From Bacteroidales bacterium (GTDB lineage Bacteria > Bacteroidota > Bacteroidia > Bacteroidales > UBA932), in contig JAGDBO010000007.1 in the NCBI GenBank assembly GCA_017959005.1, forward strand, positions 29,604 through 93,603: a stretch of 64,000 bases of DNA, in the 5' to 3' direction. Positions within the stretch are counted from its first letter, which is position 1; each line of letters starts with the position of its first letter. Under the pieces are notes generated by a model that was not told the origin of the DNA, did not search any database, and worked only from the letters and a program-made list of their open reading frames with translations. Made by a program: the position numbers and the translations under genes. Below are positions 55,101 to 63,215 of this stretch, in pieces.

Positions 55101-56093
55101 ATGCGCAAATATCTATTACTTCTTGCTACCGCCCTCTTGCTTTGGGGCTGCAAAGATGAAAACTCCTATCTGAAAACCGTTACCGGAAAGGCAGGTGAGG
55201 TTATTGTTGTATTGGACAGGAACAACTGGACGGGAGAGGTTGGAAACTCCCTCAGGAACACACTGGCAATAGATTACCCTATGCTTCCTCAGAAGGAGCC
55301 TTCCTTCAACCTTATAAACATCAGCAAGACATCATTCTCAGATCTATTTAAGATTCACCGTAACATAATCTACTTTAACATAGACGAGAAGGTTACCCAG
55401 AGCGGCGTCTTTGTCAGAAGAGACGTATGGGCTCAGCCTCAGATAGTTATTACGGTAGAGGCAAAGGATTCCCAGGAGGCTTCCGAACTCATTCAGAATA
55501 ACTCCCAGGTAATCTTCAATGCCATAGATCAGATAGAGAAGGAGAGAATTGCACGAAGTTCAAAGAAGTATGAGGAGAGTTCCATCCGAAGCGTTGTGGC
55601 TGAGAAGTTTGGCGGCAGCCCTTACTTCCCTAAGGGGTACTCCATAAAGAAGGTTACGGAGAGTTTTATCTGGGCCTCACAGGAGACAACCTCCACAAAC
55701 CTGGGCATACTCATCTACACCATTCCATATGACGGAACGGAGTTCCCTACTATGGAGAAAATCATCGCGGAGCAGAATGAGGTTTTGAAGAACAACGTTC
55801 CGGGTATGTTCCCTAACAGTTATATGACAACCGCAACGGCAGAGACCCCTATTATGACGCCTTACAAGTATAAGAACAAGAATTTTGTGGAAATCAGGGG
55901 GTTATGGGAGGTTGCCAACGACTATATGGGAGGCCCGTTCGTAGAGCACATCATGTATGCAAAAGAGCCGGGCAAACTCCTTGTGGTTGAGGGATTTGTA
56001 TATGCTCCAAGATACAAGAAAAGAAACTATATCCGCCAGGTGGAGTCTATAGTCTATTCATTTGAATGGGCTGAAAATTTTCAGAATAAATAA
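55101..56093 (+). CDS. DUF4837 family lipoprotein
   Basis: A 330-residue lipoprotein with lipobox LLWGC (cysteine at about residue 17). The sequence KDENSYLKTVTGKAGEVIVVLDRNNW and the later FPKGYSIKKVTESFIWASQETTSTNLGILIYT fit the Bacteroidota DUF4837 family. It is probably anchored in the periplasm or outer membrane. No enzymatic motif is seen. It is separated from rseP by 84 bases containing a -7 element and an inverted repeat. Confidence 0.8.
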   Translation: MRKYLLLLATALLLWGCKDENSYLKTVTGKAGEVIVVLDRNNWTGEVGNSLRNTLAIDYPMLPQKEPSFNLINISKTSFSDLFKIHRNIIYFNIDEKVTQSGVFVRRDVWAQPQIVITVEAKDSQEASELIQNNSQVIFNAIDQIEKERIARSSKKYEESSIRSVVAEKFGGSPYFPKGYSIKKVTESFIWASQETTSTNLGILIYTIPYDGTEFPTMEKIIAEQNEVLKNNVPGMFPNSYMTTATAETPIMTPYKYKNKNFVEIRGLWEVANDYMGGPFVEHIMYAKEPGKLLVVEGFVYAPRYKKRNYIRQVESIVYSFEWAENFQNK

Positions 56094-56108
56094 ATTTTCC
56101 TATATTTG
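56078..56108 (+). promoter_or_regulatory. tRNA-Glu promoter
   Basis: TATATTTG at 56101-56108, 10 bases before the tRNA, with TTTT at 56078-56081 (19 bases upstream; one mismatch to TTTG). Confidence 0.6.
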
Positions 56109-56118
56109 CGCCCCAATT

Positions 56119-56190
56119 GGTCGGTTCGTCTAACGGTTAGGACACAAGATTTTCATTCTTGTAATAGGAGTTCGATTCTCCTACCGACTA
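56119..56190 (+). tRNA. tRNA-Glu (TTC)
   Basis: A 72-base cloverleaf: acceptor GGTCGGT with ACCGACT (one G-T closing pair), anticodon stem CAAGA/TCTTG with loop TTTTCAT and anticodon TTC, and T arm AGGAG-TTCGATT-CTCCT. Discriminator A; CCA is not encoded. No terminator separates it from rpsT, 35 bases downstream, so the two are probably on one transcript. Confidence 0.94.
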
Positions 56191-56225
56191 CCGTTAAAGA
56201 AAGTTTTAAAAATATTTAATTAGAT

Positions 56226-56486
56226 ATGGCAAATCATAAGAGTGCAGACAAGCGTGTTCGTCAGAACGCAAAGCGCAAGGAGCATAACCACTATTATGCA
56301 AAGACTGCCCGCAACGCCATCAAGGCTTTGAGGGAGACTACAGAGAAGAAAGAGGCAGAGGAGAAGCTTCCTCAGATGGAGTCTATGTTGGACAAACTCG
56401 TAAACAAGGGCATTATCCACAAGAACAAGGCTTCCAACCTCAAGAGCGGTCTTGCAAAGCACGTTGCAAAACTCTCTGCTGAGTAA
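56226..56486 (+). CDS. rpsT: 30S ribosomal protein bS20
   Basis: An 86-residue, very basic helical small-subunit protein that opens MANHKSADKRVRQNAKRK, as bS20 does. The second half contains LDKLVNKGIIHKNKASNLKSGLAKHV. It binds 16S rRNA early in assembly. It lies 35 bases after tRNA-Glu with no promoter of its own visible, and a strong terminator follows at 56557. Confidence 0.97.
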   Translation: MANHKSADKRVRQNAKRKEHNHYYAKTARNAIKALRETTEKKEAEEKLPQMESMLDKLVNKGIIHKNKASNLKSGLAKHVAKLSAE

Positions 56487-56556
56487 ATTTTATCCTTTGG
56501 GTAAAAACTTTTAATATCCGTAGAAGTTTTTACGGGAATGCTGTGTAGTTAGATTT

Positions 56557-56584
56557 AACTTCCCGAATTTCGGGAAGTTTTTTT
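56557..56584 (+). terminator. rpsT terminator
   Basis: A perfect 9-bp stem, AACTTCCCG with CGGGAAGTT, closes a five-base loop and is followed by a run of T. It ends the tRNA-Glu/rpsT transcript. Confidence 0.9.
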
Positions 56585-56596
56585 ATTTACACAGCT

Positions 56597-57289
56597 ATGA
56601 AAAAGAACCTTACAACAATCAAGAACTGGGATGAAAGCCAGCGGCCGAGAGAGAAGTTTCTTGCCAAAGGTGCCGGGGCGTTAGGAACAGAGGAGCTGAT
56701 AGCTATCATCCTTGGAAGCGGAACCACCAGAAAAAACGCGGTTGAACTCTCCAGAGAACTATTAGATGCAGCGGATAATGATCTGCACAAACTCTCAAAG
56801 TTCTCATTAGAAGAGTATAAGGAGTTTGAGGGGATGGGAGAGGCAAAGGCCGTCTCAATAATGGCTCTCTTTGAATTCTCCAAAAGGTATCAGACAGAGA
56901 GTGCCCAACCTCTTCCAAGAATCTACTCGTCACTGGCGGCAGCAGACAACATCTCCCCGCTGCTTAAGGATTTACCCTATGAAGAGTGTTGGGTAATGTA
57001 TCTCAATAGAAATAACCGCCTTATAGCCAAGGAGAGACTCTCGAGCGGTGGAACCCATTCCACCGTACTGGATGTGAAGATGATTCTCAAAAGGGCAATG
57101 GCAAAACTGGCCACCTCAATCATTCTGATTCACAACCACCCGAGCGGAAGCAAAAAGCCGGGGAAGGATGATATCATACAGACCAGGCGTCTGGTGGAGG
57201 CTGCCAAGCTCTGCGATATCTCTATTCTGGACCATTTAATCATAACGCCTAACGGCTACTTTTCTTTCTCTGACGATGGGGCAATATAG
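56597..57289 (+). CDS. radC: RadC family protein (JAB1/MPN-type)
   Basis: A 230-residue protein with an N-terminal helix-hairpin-helix part (KFLAKGAGALGTEELIAIILGSGT, about 20-43, then EYKEFEGMGEAKA) and a C-terminal JAMM metal-binding domain. The metal motif reads ILIHNHPSGSKKPGKDD near residue 180. RadC was once linked to DNA repair but its role is now considered unclear. Complete and of normal length. It is followed by the palindromic upp promoter. Confidence 0.94.
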   Translation: MKKNLTTIKNWDESQRPREKFLAKGAGALGTEELIAIILGSGTTRKNAVELSRELLDAADNDLHKLSKFSLEEYKEFEGMGEAKAVSIMALFEFSKRYQTESAQPLPRIYSSLAAADNISPLLKDLPYEECWVMYLNRNNRLIAKERLSSGGTHSTVLDVKMILKRAMAKLATSIILIHNHPSGSKKPGKDDIIQTRRLVEAAKLCDISILDHLIITPNGYFSFSDDGAI

Positions 57290-57291
57290 TT

Positions 57292-57315
57292 TTTTACTAT
57301 CTTTGGATAGTAAAA
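57292..57315 (+). promoter_or_regulatory. upp promoter with perfect 10-bp palindrome
   Basis: TTTTACTATC-TTTG-GATAGTAAAA: two perfect 10-bp arms around a TTTG centre. The -7 element TATCTTTG (57298-57305) lies inside it, and the start codon of upp is 10 bases after its end. No T run follows, so this is probably an operator or promoter-proximal RNA hairpin, not a terminator. Confidence 0.65.
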
Positions 57316-57324
57316 CCAATCAGT

Positions 57325-57978
57325 ATGAAAATAGTAGACCTCAGCAAAGAAAATTGCATTGTGAGCCAGTACATGGCTGAACTCAGAGACAAAAAAGTTC
57401 AGAAAGACAGTATGCGTTTCCGCCTCAATATGGAGCGTATAGGAATGTATGCGGCTATGGAGATTAGTAAGACTCTCAGTTACAAAGAGACTCAGGTACA
57501 GACTCCTCTTGGAATAGCACAGTGTAAAACATTGGAAGACAAGGTAGTTATCTCATCTATTATGAGAGCGGGCCTCACTATTCACAACGGAGTTTTACAA
57601 GTCTTTGACAAGGCAGAGAACTCATTCATTGCAGCATACCGCAAGTATGGAAATGATAACAAGTTCCTGATTCAGATGGAGTATATGAGCAAACCACCTA
57701 TGGAGGGTAAAGTGCTCATTCTCACGGACTGTATGATTGCAACCGGAAGTTCTTTGATGTTGGCTTACAACAAATTGATAGATGAAGGAGAGCCTAAACA
57801 TACTCACATTGTAGCATCAATTGTAAGTGAGGCAGCTCTTTCATACCTCTCAAAACAACTTCCTCACAAGCGTGTAACGCTCTGGGTAGGAGCTGTAGAT
57901 GAGGAGCTTACAAATAAAGCATATATCATTCCAGGATTGGGAGACGCAGGAGATCTGGCATACGGAGAGAAACTTTAA
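57325..57978 (+). CDS. upp: Uracil phosphoribosyltransferase
   Basis: A 217-residue salvage enzyme that makes UMP from uracil and PRPP. The PRPP-binding loop contains VLILTDCMIATGSSLM (about 128-143) and the uracil-binding end GAVDEELTNKAYIIPGLGDAGDLAYG (about 190-215). It resembles the Bacteroidota form of the family. The stop region overlaps that of rpoN by four bases (convergent). The palindrome directly upstream suggests control by a repressor or attenuator. Confidence 0.95.
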   Translation: MKIVDLSKENCIVSQYMAELRDKKVQKDSMRFRLNMERIGMYAAMEISKTLSYKETQVQTPLGIAQCKTLEDKVVISSIMRAGLTIHNGVLQVFDKAENSFIAAYRKYGNDNKFLIQMEYMSKPPMEGKVLILTDCMIATGSSLMLAYNKLIDEGEPKHTHIVASIVSEAALSYLSKQLPHKRVTLWVGAVDEELTNKAYIIPGLGDAGDLAYGEKL

Positions 57979-59411
57979 ATCTCTCTTCTCATTCTTGCAA
58001 TAGGAATATTCAACTGGCTGCGGTACTTGGCAATAGTACGGCGTGATATCTTGTACCCCTTACTTGTAAGGAGATCTACAAGTTCCTCATCTGTAAGTGG
58101 TTGAGACTTATCTTCGTTCTCCACGCTCTGCTGGAGAATCTTCTTGATTTCTCTTGTGGAGACCTCCTCTCCGGAGTCCGTACTCATTCCCTCTGAGAAG
58201 AAATGTTTGAGCGGATAGATGCCGAACGGAGTCTGTATATACTTGCTGTTCACCACTCTGGAGATGGTTGAAATATCCAGGCCGGTCTTCTCCGCCACGT
58301 TACGCAGTACCATTGGTTTGAGTTCCGTATCATCTCCGTCTAAAAAGTAATCTCTTTGCAATGAGACAATTGCCTCCATAGTTCTCTGCATTGTATCCTG
58401 GCGGCGGCGTATTGCCTCAAGGAACCACTTTGCTCCGTCCACCTTGCTCTTTACAAAACTTGAAGCCTCCTTCTCAGTCTTGCTCACACCTGGACGTTTC
58501 TCCAGATATTTCTCATAATCTTTGGAGACCTTAATCTGAGGAATGTAGAACTTTGGAAGAGAGACAACAAGATTACCATCCTCATTCTCAAGAATAAAGT
58601 CCGGAACAATCTGCATTGTCTGATCCGTGTAGGAGTCATCTACCTGCCCGCCTGGATGGAGGTTGAGTTTACGGATAACATCATAGGCCTCCTTAACTTC
58701 ATCCTCAGTGATGTTCAAACGGGCCATTATCTTCTCAAAGTGTTTCTTTGTAAACTCCTCATAATAAGACTCCAGTATCTGCTGAGCATGCTCTACCGCA
58801 GGAGTTCTGTTCTCTTTTGCTTTCAGTTGCAGAAGCAGACACTCTTTTGTATTGCGGGCACCCACGCCAACGGGATCTAACTGCTGGATATCTTCAGTAA
58901 GTATGTTCTCCAACTCCTCTACGGTAGTATCTATATTCAAACGGAGATAGATATCGTTTTCCAATGAGGAGAGATCTCTTGTAAGATAACCGCTGGAGTC
59001 CAGCGAGCAGATAATAAAGCTTGCAATCTTGCGCCTTCTCTCATCCATCTTGCGGTAACCAAGCTGGTCTAAAAGAGACTGATACAAACTCTCCTTTACG
59101 GAGAAGGTGTTGTACTGCGGCCTCTCATCTTTTCCGCGATTGTTTACATAGAGTTTGTATGACGGGATGGTATCATCCTTTACCTCACTCAGAGACAATT
59201 TCTTGCGCTCTTCCGGATTCTCATCTTTCTGGCTCTCTTCCGGATCTTCCAAAACGGGGTTCTCCTCTATCTCCTTCTGTATCTTCTGTTCAAGCTCAAC
59301 AAGAGGGAGTTCCAGAAGTTTGATAGTCTGGATCTGTATAGGGGTCAGAGTCTGTATCTGCGCGGTAGTCTGACCTATTCCTAATCCCGTTTTTGATGAT
59401 TGCTTTGCCAT
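57975..59411 (-). CDS. rpoN: RNA polymerase sigma-54 factor
   Basis: A 478-residue sigma factor. Region I is the Gln-rich start (TLTPIQIQTIKLLELPLVELEQKIQKEIEENPVLED), an acidic region II follows (about 50-85), then the core-binding domain and the DNA-binding domain. The RpoN box appears near the C-terminus as SRRTIAKYRSQLNIP. It needs an enhancer-binding ATPase; none is encoded in the window. A -7 element on the minus strand (TATCTTTG, 59419-59426) lies just upstream, opposite the divergent acyltransferase gene. Confidence 0.96.
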   Translation of the reverse strand: MAKQSSKTGLGIGQTTAQIQTLTPIQIQTIKLLELPLVELEQKIQKEIEENPVLEDPEESQKDENPEERKKLSLSEVKDDTIPSYKLYVNNRGKDERPQYNTFSVKESLYQSLLDQLGYRKMDERRRKIASFIICSLDSSGYLTRDLSSLENDIYLRLNIDTTVEELENILTEDIQQLDPVGVGARNTKECLLLQLKAKENRTPAVEHAQQILESYYEEFTKKHFEKIMARLNITEDEVKEAYDVIRKLNLHPGGQVDDSYTDQTMQIVPDFILENEDGNLVVSLPKFYIPQIKVSKDYEKYLEKRPGVSKTEKEASSFVKSKVDGAKWFLEAIRRRQDTMQRTMEAIVSLQRDYFLDGDDTELKPMVLRNVAEKTGLDISTISRVVNSKYIQTPFGIYPLKHFFSEGMSTDSGEEVSTREIKKILQQSVENEDKSQPLTDEELVDLLTSKGYKISRRTIAKYRSQLNIPIARMRREI

Positions 59412-59418
59412 ATCTATA

Positions 59419-59444
59419 CAAAGATACTATTTTTTTTAAATTTG
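59419..59444. promoter_or_regulatory. Divergent -7 elements, rpoN and acyltransferase genes
   Basis: Minus-strand TATCTTTG (59419-59426) points to rpoN and plus-strand TAAATTTG (59437-59444) points to the acyltransferase gene at 59467. Both lack a good -33 TTTG at the standard spacing. The boxes are only 10 bases apart, so the two promoters may compete. Confidence 0.5.
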
Positions 59445-59466
59445 TCCTGTAAAGCAAGTGCGGTAT

Positions 59467-60288
59467 ATGGAACCTATCAACCTAGAAGAAGTAATCAGAA
59501 AGAAAAGTCCAAAACTGGCAAAGAAACTTCCAAAATTTGTCATCAGACTTATGGCAAGGCTGGTACATCTTAAGGAGATTAACTATGTTTTGGAGAACTG
59601 GGGCCATCTGAAGGGTGTGGAGTTTGCAGAGGCCACTCTCAAATACATGAACGTAACCAGAGAGGTTAAATTGCTTGATCCTGAATCTCTTAAGGAGGGT
59701 CAAAGGTATATCTTCGTCAGCAACCATCCGCTGGGAGGATTGGACGGAATGATTATAGCCTCTGAAATGAACAAGAGGTTTGGTCCCTCAAAGTTTTTGG
59801 TAAACGATATTCTTATGAATGTTGAACCGTTGCAGGAGATTTTTGTCCCCGTAAACAACCTCGGCTCTACCGGAAAGGAGGGAATAAAATTGGTGAAGGA
59901 ACTCTATCAATCTGACTACAATGTTCTGAACTTCCCTGCCGGTGCCTGCTCACGTCTGATTAAGGGCAAGATACAGGATCTTGAGTGGAAGAACAGTTTC
60001 ATTAAGGAGGCTCTAAAGTGTAAGCGCCCTATTGTTCCTCTCTACTTCAACGGTAAAAATTCCAAACTTTTCTACTGGACTTCAAAGATAAGGATGGCAC
60101 TGGGTATCAAGGCTTTCATAGAGATGATACTGTTGCCTAGAGAGATGTTCCGCCAGAAGAACCGCAAACTGACGATGACCATCGGGAGCCCTATAAGCTG
60201 GGAGGAGATTGCAGCCTCAAAAAAGAGCCCTCAGTATTGGTGCAATGAGATTAGAACAATAGTGTACAGTTATGCAGACCGTAGTTGA
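59467..60288 (+). CDS. glsA: O-acyltransferase (PlsC family), GlsA-like
   Basis: A 273-residue acyltransferase. The start at 59467 gives MEPINLEEVIRKKSPKLAKK; the ATG at 59458 adds three residues. The HxxxxD active site reads NHPLGGLDG near residue 90 and the second motif FPAGACSR near residue 158. Next to it, overlapping by 17 bases, is an N-acyltransferase gene. The pair has the same order and kind as glsB/glsA of Bacteroides thetaiotaomicron, which make glycine and serine-glycine lipids; here the O-acyltransferase comes first. Esterification of an N-acyl-glycine is inferred. Confidence 0.75.
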   Translation: MEPINLEEVIRKKSPKLAKKLPKFVIRLMARLVHLKEINYVLENWGHLKGVEFAEATLKYMNVTREVKLLDPESLKEGQRYIFVSNHPLGGLDGMIIASEMNKRFGPSKFLVNDILMNVEPLQEIFVPVNNLGSTGKEGIKLVKELYQSDYNVLNFPAGACSRLIKGKIQDLEWKNSFIKEALKCKRPIVPLYFNGKNSKLFYWTSKIRMALGIKAFIEMILLPREMFRQKNRKLTMTIGSPISWEEIAASKKSPQYWCNEIRTIVYSYADRS

Positions 60289-61252
60289 AGCAATAGATAG
60301 AGAGCTGATAAAAAGAGAGTTAACTCCGGAGAAATTTATCGGGAAAACACGCAAGGGAGATAACTACATCTTTGAAGTTACCGCAGCAGACTCTCCTTTT
60401 ACAATGAGGGAGATTGGAAGACTGAGAGAGGTCTCTTTCCGTTTGGGAGGCGGCGGAACAGGAAAATCCATAGATATTGATGAGTACGATACGGATTCCG
60501 AGGATGCCTATAAACAGCTGATAGTGTGGGATAAAGAGGAGCAGGAAATTATCGGAGGCTACCGTTACATTGTCTGCAGCGCGCTGGATCCCAAGAAGAT
60601 GGCTACTGCGGAACTCTTCAAGTTCTCAGATAAGTTTGTAAACACCTACCTTCCCTGGACTATAGAACTGGGAAGAAGCTTCATACAACCTAACTATCAG
60701 AGTGCCAACCTTCGCAGAAAGAGCATCTTTGCTCTGGACAACCTTTGGGACGGATTGGGAGCGCTCATTGCAAAATATGACAACATCCAGTATCTCTTTG
60801 GAAAGGTTACCATGTATACCGGTTACAACCGTACCGCAAGAAACATTCTGATTACCTTCCTAAACAGATATTTCCCGGATAAAGAGGGGCTTGTACTTGC
60901 CTATAAACCACTGGATTGCAACACCAAAGACCCATATATTCTCTCTCTCTTTGAGGGATTGGATTACAGGGAGGCTTGTAAGGTTTTGGTTAAAGAGCTC
61001 AAGAACAGAGGAGAGAATATTCCACCTCTCATTCACTCCTATATGAACCTCTCACCATCTATGAAGATTTTTGAAACCTCTATAAACGAGGGCTTTGGAG
61101 GAGTTGAGGAGACAGGTCTTCTGATTAAGATTTCAGATATCTATCCGGAGAAACTGGACCGCCACGTAGCCCCTATCCGCAAGTGGGCGGAGGAGAAAAA
61201 ATACAAATGGTGGATGAGAAGAAAGGTCTTTAAAAAGCGTACCAGCCTATAG
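60272..61252 (+). CDS. glsB: N-acyltransferase (OlsB/GlsB-like, GNAT fold)
   Basis: A 326-residue protein of the ornithine-acyl-ACP N-acyltransferase/GlsB group, often named hemolysin in annotations. The segment FTMREIGRLREVSFRLGGGGTGKSIDIDEYD (about 47-77) and the later ELGRSFIQPNYQSANLRRKSIFALDNLWDGLGALI are family hallmarks. It should add a 3-hydroxy-acyl chain from acyl-carrier protein to an amino acid, the first step of glycine-lipid synthesis in Bacteroidota. It overlaps the O-acyltransferase gene by 17 bases and runs 23 bases into the convergent SPOR gene. Confidence 0.78.
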   Translation: MQTVVEAIDRELIKRELTPEKFIGKTRKGDNYIFEVTAADSPFTMREIGRLREVSFRLGGGGTGKSIDIDEYDTDSEDAYKQLIVWDKEEQEIIGGYRYIVCSALDPKKMATAELFKFSDKFVNTYLPWTIELGRSFIQPNYQSANLRRKSIFALDNLWDGLGALIAKYDNIQYLFGKVTMYTGYNRTARNILITFLNRYFPDKEGLVLAYKPLDCNTKDPYILSLFEGLDYREACKVLVKELKNRGENIPPLIHSYMNLSPSMKIFETSINEGFGGVEETGLLIKISDIYPEKLDRHVAPIRKWAEEKKYKWWMRRKVFKKRTSL

Positions 61253-61718
61253 CGGACTTTACAACTTTGGCCTGCTTATACTCTGAAGAGAGTTCATAGC
61301 AGATTTTCATAGCATCTGACTTGTTGCGGAAATCCCCGATGTGCACCATAAAGTATGGCGCCTTGTAATCTCTGTATACTTTATGGTTGGGATAAGCGCT
61401 TTTGAGTGAGCTCTCTACGCTGGCAGATACCCTTCTTGCACTCTGTGCGTTGCTTGAATAGACCAGCACCTTATATCCGTTTCTCTTTTTAGCGGATTGC
61501 TGAGAGAGATAACGCTCAAAAGCACCCTTTACCTCAGGAGTCTGATTAACTGTAATATTTCCCCCGGAAGATTGTGAAAGTAATGTAAATACGGAGGTGT
61601 TAATCAGAGTGGAATCCATCGTATCCATATACGGTGGTTGAACTTTTAGAGTATCCTGTCCCTTGGCATAAACAGAGACCATGAGAATCAAAGGAAGTAT
61701 GTAGAGTATCTTTTTCAT
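61230..61718 (-). CDS. SPOR-domain exported protein
   Basis: A 162-residue protein. The start at 61718 gives a signal peptide MKKILYILPLILMVSVYAKGQ; the ATG at 61838 lies in the divergent miaB gene. The mature region is mostly a linker followed by a SPOR domain (about 90-160): GYKVLVYSSNAQSARRVSASVESSLKSAYPNHKVYRDYKAPYFMVHIGDFRNKSDAM. SPOR binds denuded peptidoglycan glycan at the division site. A perfect promoter overlaps the divergent miaB promoter region. Confidence 0.88.
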   Translation of the reverse strand: MKKILYILPLILMVSVYAKGQDTLKVQPPYMDTMDSTLINTSVFTLLSQSSGGNITVNQTPEVKGAFERYLSQQSAKKRNGYKVLVYSSNAQSARRVSASVESSLKSAYPNHKVYRDYKAPYFMVHIGDFRNKSDAMKICYELSSEYKQAKVVKSAIGWYAF

Positions 61719-61727
61719 ATCCAAATA

Positions 61728-61759
61728 CAAAGTTAAAAATCTTATCTTTGTCTTGCAAA
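61728..61759 (-). promoter_or_regulatory. SPOR gene promoter, overlapping miaB promoter
   Basis: Minus strand: TTTG (61756-61759), 20 bases, TAACTTTG (61728-61735); a perfect consensus match. The plus-strand -7 element of miaB (TATCTTTG, 61743-61750) lies between these two boxes. Confidence 0.75.
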
Positions 61760-61768
61760 AGAGAAGCC

Positions 61769-63208
61769 ATGGATCAGAAGATTTACATAGAAACCTACGG
61801 ATGCCAGATGAATGTGAATGATTCTCAGGTGGCTGCATCCATTCTCGTAAACGAGGGGTGCACCATTACGGAAGATATCCACCAGGCAGACGTTATCCTT
61901 GTAAACACCTGTTCTGTAAGAGATAACGCAGAGAAAAGAGTTCTCGGCCGCCTGGAGGTATTCCATCAGGAGAAGAAAAAACGTCCTAACATCATAGTTG
62001 GAGTTATGGGCTGTATGGCTCAGAGGCTGAGAGAAAAACTTCTGGAGAACAACAATGTAGATTTCTCCATAGGACCGGACTCCTACCGCTCTCTTCCAAA
62101 TGTCATCAAACATATTTCAGACGGAGGAGAAAAACTCTCTGAGACCACTCTCTCCAAAACGGAAACTTATGCAGACATCAATCCTGTACGCGTTGATTCT
62201 AACGGAGTTACAGCCTTTATATCTATTATGAGAGGCTGCAACAATATGTGCTCCTACTGCATAGTTCCCTTTACAAGAGGAAGGGAGAGAAGCAGAGATC
62301 CAAAGAGTATTGTACAGGAGGCTAAGCAACTTGTAGAAGAGGGCTTTAAAGAGGTTACCCTTTTGGGACAGAATGTAGATTCCTACCTCTGGAAAGAGCC
62401 GGACAACCCTACCAAGACAGTAAACTTTGCCCAGCTTCTGGAGCTTGTTGCACTGGTTAATCCTAAACTTAGAGTAAGGTTCCAAACCTCTCATCCTAAG
62501 GATATAAGACGCGGCGTACTCTACACTATGGCAATGTATCCAAACATCTGCCCTCACATCCACCTGCCGGTTCAGAGCGGAAGCAACCGTATGCTGGAGA
62601 AGATGAACCGCAAATACACCAGAGAGGAGTACCTTCAGAAGATCCAGGATATCAGAGAGATACTTCCGGAGAGCGCCATCACCACAGATATAATTGCAGG
62701 CTTCTGCTCGGAGACGGATGAAGATCACAAGCAGACCCTCTCTCTTCTGAAAGAGGTGCAGTATGACAGCGCCTTTATGTTCCAGTACTCGCAACGGCCT
62801 GATACTCTGGCTGCCAAGAGATATCCCGATGATGTCCCGGAAGAGACAAAGACCGCACGTCTTAATGAAATCATCTCCCTTCAGAACACAATCTCCCTTG
62901 CCGCCAATAAAAAATGCATTGGCAAGACTTATGAAGTTCTTGTAGAGGGAACCTCCAAACGCTCAGAAAACCAGATGATTGGGCGCACCCCTCAAAACAA
63001 GGTCTGTGTCTTTGACAAAAAGGACTGTGCACCCGGGGACTTTGTTCACGTCAAAGTTCTCTCCGCAACCAGCGCTACCCTTATGGGTGAGATTGTAAAG
63101 CCAAAGAACAACCTGATTTACAAGGCAGAACAGAGCTTTGACGAGATTATAAAAGAGAAGGTGATTGAACCTATCGAGAAACTTAAAAAAGAACTCAAAA
63201 AAAAGTAG
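61769..63208 (+). CDS. miaB: tRNA-2-methylthio-N6-dimethylallyladenosine synthase MiaB
   Basis: A 479-residue radical-SAM methylthiotransferase acting on A37 of tRNAs reading U-starting codons. The N-terminal UPF0004 domain begins YIETYGCQMN with the first auxiliary-cluster cysteine at residue 12. The SAM cluster CxxxCxxC is Cys157, Cys161 and Cys164 (GCNNMCSYCIVPFTRG). A TRAM domain (about 375-440) follows, and a short Lys/Glu-rich tail ends the protein. The start is ATG 61769; an in-frame TTG at 61748 coincides with the -7 element and is rejected. The tRNA-Leu encoded at 63687 reads UUG codons, a possible substrate. Confidence 0.95.
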   Translation: MDQKIYIETYGCQMNVNDSQVAASILVNEGCTITEDIHQADVILVNTCSVRDNAEKRVLGRLEVFHQEKKKRPNIIVGVMGCMAQRLREKLLENNNVDFSIGPDSYRSLPNVIKHISDGGEKLSETTLSKTETYADINPVRVDSNGVTAFISIMRGCNNMCSYCIVPFTRGRERSRDPKSIVQEAKQLVEEGFKEVTLLGQNVDSYLWKEPDNPTKTVNFAQLLELVALVNPKLRVRFQTSHPKDIRRGVLYTMAMYPNICPHIHLPVQSGSNRMLEKMNRKYTREEYLQKIQDIREILPESAITTDIIAGFCSETDEDHKQTLSLLKEVQYDSAFMFQYSQRPDTLAAKRYPDDVPEETKTARLNEIISLQNTISLAANKKCIGKTYEVLVEGTSKRSENQMIGRTPQNKVCVFDKKDCAPGDFVHVKVLSATSATLMGEIVKPKNNLIYKAEQSFDEIIKEKVIEPIEKLKKELKKK

Positions 63209-63215
63209 AATAGTT

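Noticed and set aside
57306-57315. radC terminator at the upp palindrome
   Set aside because: No T run follows the right arm; the arm is followed by CCAATCAG. A promoter box lies within the stem.
61748-61768. TTG start for miaB
   Set aside because: It coincides with the -7 promoter element; ATG at 61769 gives the usual MiaB N-terminus.
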